A stretch of 7,644 bases of DNA from Dehalococcoidales bacterium (GTDB taxonomy: Bacteria > Chloroflexota > Dehalococcoidia > Dehalococcoidales > UBA2162): contig JAUSGV010000169.1 of the NCBI GenBank assembly GCA_030648675.1, forward strand, positions 1 through 7,644, given 5' to 3'. This document shows, one piece after another, positions 5,996-7,644 of this stretch. Every line of letters starts with the position of its first letter. Within the stretch, counting starts at the first letter, position 1. Below the pieces are notes generated by a model. It saw nothing but the letters and a program-made list of their open reading frames with translations. It did not search any database and was not told the DNA's origin. Both the position numbers and the translations under genes were made by a program.

Positions 5996-6574
5996 ATGAA
6001 GAAATCGATCATTATCTCCTCCGGCATAATCCTGGCTATCTTTGCTTCGGCTTGCCGCCAGGCTCCCGTTAATAACTCAACGGGAGACAACGAGACTTCT
6101 TCTCCCCAAGGTATTTCCATCAACATGACCCAGACGCAAATGGTTGGGAAACAAGCTCCCGAATTCCAATTGAACGATATCAGCGGAAAATCTGTCTTGC
6201 TAAGTGATTTTCACGGCAAACCGGTATTTCTGACGTTCTGGGCATCCTGGAGCCCTGATTGCCGGCGCGAAATGCCGGTCATTCAGCAAATCTACGATAA
6301 ATGGCAAAGCCAAGGCCTGGTGGTACTGACCATCGATATCCTTAATTCCCGGCCTGAAGAAACCCAGGCTAATCTCGAGAGCTTCATGAGCACAAACAAC
6401 TATTCGTTCCCGGTACTACTGGACACAAACCAATTGGCGACAATTCAATATCACGTCGGTGACACACCAACCAACGTCCTTATCGACAAGGATGGCTTCA
6501 TTCGCGAGATAATCCCCGGTCCGTTTCTCAGCGAATCGGCGGTGGAGACGAGCTTGACCCGGATAATACAGTGA
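5996..6574 (+). CDS. TlpA-like thioredoxin-fold lipoprotein with serine replacing the catalytic cysteine (SPDC)
   Basis: A 192-residue paralogue of the Sec-containing protein at 1909-2505. The signal peptide MKKSIIISSG and onward ends in FASAC (Cys20, lipobox), followed by a polar linker and a redoxin domain (VGKQAPEFQLNDISGKS, FWASW, VLTIDILNSR, FMSTNNYSFPVLLD, DTPTN with cis-Pro158). The active-site motif is S86-P-D-C89: the nucleophile is Ser (AGC, 6251-6253), while the resolving Cys remains. It therefore cannot do ordinary two-cysteine exchange; it could act as a monothiol protein, a metal or thiol-binding partner, or a regulator of its paralogue (inference). The frame is open upstream to 5666, but ATG 5996 has GGGAAG 6 nt before it, a promoter, and starts exactly at the signal peptide. 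The small lipoprotein gene and ccdA follow on the same strand. Confidence 0.9.
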   Translation: MKKSIIISSGIILAIFASACRQAPVNNSTGDNETSSPQGISINMTQTQMVGKQAPEFQLNDISGKSVLLSDFHGKPVFLTFWASWSPDCRREMPVIQQIYDKWQSQGLVVLTIDILNSRPEETQANLESFMSTNNYSFPVLLDTNQLATIQYHVGDTPTNVLIDKDGFIREIIPGPFLSESAVETSLTRIIQ

Positions 6575-6575
6575 A

Positions 6576-6610
6576 CACGCATCCGGGCAAAGCCCAACCC
6601 CGTCCGCGTG
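6576..6610 (+). terminator. Nested hairpin after the second tlpA-like gene, possible terminator
   Basis: CACGC (6576-6580) pairs with GCGTG (6606-6610), enclosing a small GGGC-AAA-GCCC hairpin (6585-6595). It starts just after the stop codon. No T-run follows directly, so intrinsic termination is uncertain. The rest of the gap to 6716 is AT-rich and carries the next gene's promoter. Confidence 0.3.
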
Positions 6611-6632
6611 CATCAGCTAAAATGTTACAAAT

Positions 6633-6662
6633 TTGTCATTTTTTCCATTTCTGTTTTATGAT
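6633..6662 (+). promoter_or_regulatory. Putative promoter for the small lipoprotein gene
   Basis: TTGTCA (6633-6638), an 18-nt spacer and TATGAT (6657-6662, five of six consensus matches) lie in an AT-rich gap. The -35 overlaps a perfect 10-bp palindrome, ACAAATTTGT (6627-6636), which could be an operator. An alternative -10-like TAATAT lies at 6683-6688. Confidence 0.4.
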
Positions 6663-6716
6663 TTTTTAATACTTTTTGGTTTAATATAAACACAAAATAG
6701 TAACATGGAGGTTAGC

Positions 6717-7046
6717 ATGAAAAAAGTCGTCTTCATAATATTGGGGATCCTATTAGTATTGTCCATGGTATCCGTGGGTTGTTCCAAAAAGCCAACTCAA
6801 AACGTAACGCCGACTCAAAATATCACGGGTACTTTGGAGGGAATAACTGGCCAGAACGTAACTATTGTAACTTCGCAGGGAACGCAGACGTTCCCGATTG
6901 CGTCTAATGTTACTTCATTCCTAGCAGGCACCGCTTGTAGTCTTGACGAAATTCAACAAGCGGCAACAGGCAACGTGTCATATAATTGCACATTGGTTAT
7001 AGATCAGGAATCGGGTGAAGCAATAGCCATATTGGTTACGAAGTAG
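6717..7046 (+). CDS. Small lipoprotein of unknown function with two conserved-looking cysteines
   Basis: A 109-residue lipoprotein. The ATG at 6717 is set by GGAGG 5 nt upstream (an ATG at 6705 lies before this site). The signal MKKVVFIILGILLVLSM ends in VSVGC (Cys22). The mature part has a short Thr/Asn/Gln linker with a PTQN repeat, then a Thr/Val-rich, probably all-beta domain (GTLEGITGQNVTIVTSQG, then TFPIASNVTSF). This resembles small beta-barrel domains such as DUF5666, but that is only an impression. Two further cysteines, Cys74 and Cys91, could form a disulfide and make this a client of the neighbouring thiol proteins. It ends in TAG. It lies between the second tlpA-like gene and ccdA on the same strand, with its own likely promoter. 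No function can be assigned. Confidence 0.85.
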   Translation: MKKVVFIILGILLVLSMVSVGCSKKPTQNVTPTQNITGTLEGITGQNVTIVTSQGTQTFPIASNVTSFLAGTACSLDEIQQAATGNVSYNCTLVIDQESGEAIAILVTK

Positions 7047-7120
7047 AAGTAATATAAACACATTAGCCTGGGATTCGCAATGAACTGACTGATTTGGCGG
7101 GTGGTTCTTCTGTCCTAATG

Positions 7121-7157
7121 CGAGGGCTCTCCAGGTTATAATTCCGGAGAGCCCTCG
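7121..7157 (+). terminator. Strong 12-bp perfect hairpin between the small lipoprotein gene and ccdA
   Basis: CGAGGGCTCTCC (7121-7132) pairs perfectly with GGAGAGCCCTCG (7146-7157) around a 13-nt loop. No T-run follows on either strand, so it is either an atypical terminator for the lipoprotein gene or an element of the ccdA leader. The loop contains TATAAT (7137-7142), but no -35 box is seen at the right distance. Between 7158 and 7270 only weaker hairpins are visible (CCGTC 7211-7215 with GACGG 7224-7228; TTTCT 7175-7179 with AGAAA 7189-7193). Confidence 0.5.
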
Positions 7158-7270
7158 TAAGTGATAGTGGTGGGTTTCTCCGGTTCACAGAAATGGCTTT
7201 GTCACGTCGGCCGTCTAGGCTTGGACGGGCGAGAAAGGTGGGTTTTGCGTTTCGGTAACGTGGCGAGAAC

Positions 7271-7644
7271 ATGCAGCAAATAACAATTTGGGTTGCCTTC
7301 GGTTACGGGCTATTGTCGTTTCTCTCGGCATGTGTTTTACCGCTTATACCCGTATATCTCTCCAGCCTGGTCGGTCCTGATATTTTTGAAGATAAAGCCA
7401 AACGAAAACGTTTACCCATATTCCGTCATTCGTTAAGCTTCGTGATCGGGTTCTCTTTGGTCTTTACTCTCTTTGGGGCTGGTTCCGGGCTACTCGGATC
7501 ATTCTTACAGAGCCATTTAGCCTTGGTCCGTCAGATAGCCGGCGTTGTCTTGATCATTCTTGGCCTCATCATGCTGGCCGCCCTGAAAATACCCTGGTTA
7601 AACTTTGAAAGGCGTCTTACCCTGCCCCTACCTACGGGCGGCGG
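7271..7644 (+). CDS. ccdA: CcdA-type cytochrome c biogenesis / thiol-electron transporter (5' part, runs off the window)
   Basis: The first 124 codons of a CcdA/DsbD-beta family membrane protein (usually about 220-240 residues). These proteins pass electrons from cytoplasmic thioredoxin across the membrane to extracytoplasmic thioredoxin-fold proteins such as TlpA, ResA or CcmG. The first membrane segment carries GLLSFLSACVLPLIPVYL, matching the family's FLSPCVLPLxP; Cys21 is one of the two redox cysteines and the second lies beyond the window. Here Ala20 replaces the usual Pro before that Cys. Further hydrophobic segments lie at about residues 55-78 and 84-106, with a basic loop (KAKRKR) between the first two. 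The ATG at 7271 follows only a weak GGCGAG (7262-7267). Its position after two thiol-related lipoprotein genes fits a role in keeping the TlpA-like proteins reduced. Confidence 0.88.
   Translation, partial: MQQITIWVAFGYGLLSFLSACVLPLIPVYLSSLVGPDIFEDKAKRKRLPIFRHSLSFVIGFSLVFTLFGAGSGLLGSFLQSHLALVRQIAGVVLIILGLIMLAALKIPWLNFERRLTLPLPTGG

Noticed and set aside
6251..6275. A SECIS remnant in the Ser paralogue (CCGGC/GCCGG hairpin after the Ser codon)
   Set aside because: The stem is short and based on self-complementary CCGG, the loop is not GGUC-like, and its distance from the Ser codon is too short.
1..7644. Alternative genetic code (UGA as a general sense codon) to explain the in-frame UGAs
   Set aside because: The second tlpA-like gene, nrdJ and the multicopper oxidase all end at UGA at natural family C-termini, and Trp and Gly are encoded by ordinary codons throughout.

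Overview
The window is bacterial, and 8 genes cover almost all of it. The gene set is an adenosylcobalamin-dependent ribonucleotide reductase, TlpA/CcdA-type extracytoplasmic thiol chemistry, a Tat-exported multicopper oxidase and several lipoproteins. Lipoboxes and a Tat motif show that many products act outside the cytoplasmic membrane. The lineage cannot be fixed from sequence alone; a Chloroflexota (Dehalococcoidia-like) bacterium is a tentative impression.

Layout, left to right. Minus strand: the 5' part of a cyclase/kynurenine-formamidase-family gene (1-199), 21 nt downstream of a multicopper oxidase gene (221-1780) whose frame is interrupted by one in-frame UGA (788-790). Divergent from it on the plus strand is a TlpA-like thioredoxin-fold lipoprotein gene (1909-2505), whose first active-site cysteine codon is UGA (2182-2184). 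Convergent with that is nrdJ (2592-4721, minus). A cation diffusion facilitator gene (4955-5884, minus) follows. Divergent from it on the plus strand are a second TlpA-like lipoprotein gene (5996-6574), a small two-cysteine lipoprotein gene (6717-7046) and the start of ccdA (7271 to the window edge).

The central observation is a probable selenoprotein. The first TlpA homologue reads WASW-UGA-PFC where the family has WASWCxxC. Twelve nt after the UGA begins a perfect 7-bp hairpin with the loop GGUCU, closely resembling the SECIS loop of E. coli fdhF. The frame continues to a full-length C-terminus that matches the second paralogue, which carries serine (SPDC) at the same site. The multicopper oxidase UGA is also followed by a hairpin whose spacing and bulged U resemble a bacterial SECIS. 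All four copper motifs survive on the two sides of that UGA, so it may be a second recoded codon, but a nonsense mutation or sequencing error is not excluded. Other genes here appear to end genuinely at UGA, so a changed genetic code is unlikely.

Functionally, CcdA would carry electrons across the membrane to TlpA-type lipoproteins. A Sec/Cys TlpA, a Ser/Cys TlpA, a multicopper oxidase and a small disulfide-capable lipoprotein may form an extracytoplasmic redox or copper module. nrdJ, the cation transporter and the cyclase have no evident link to it.
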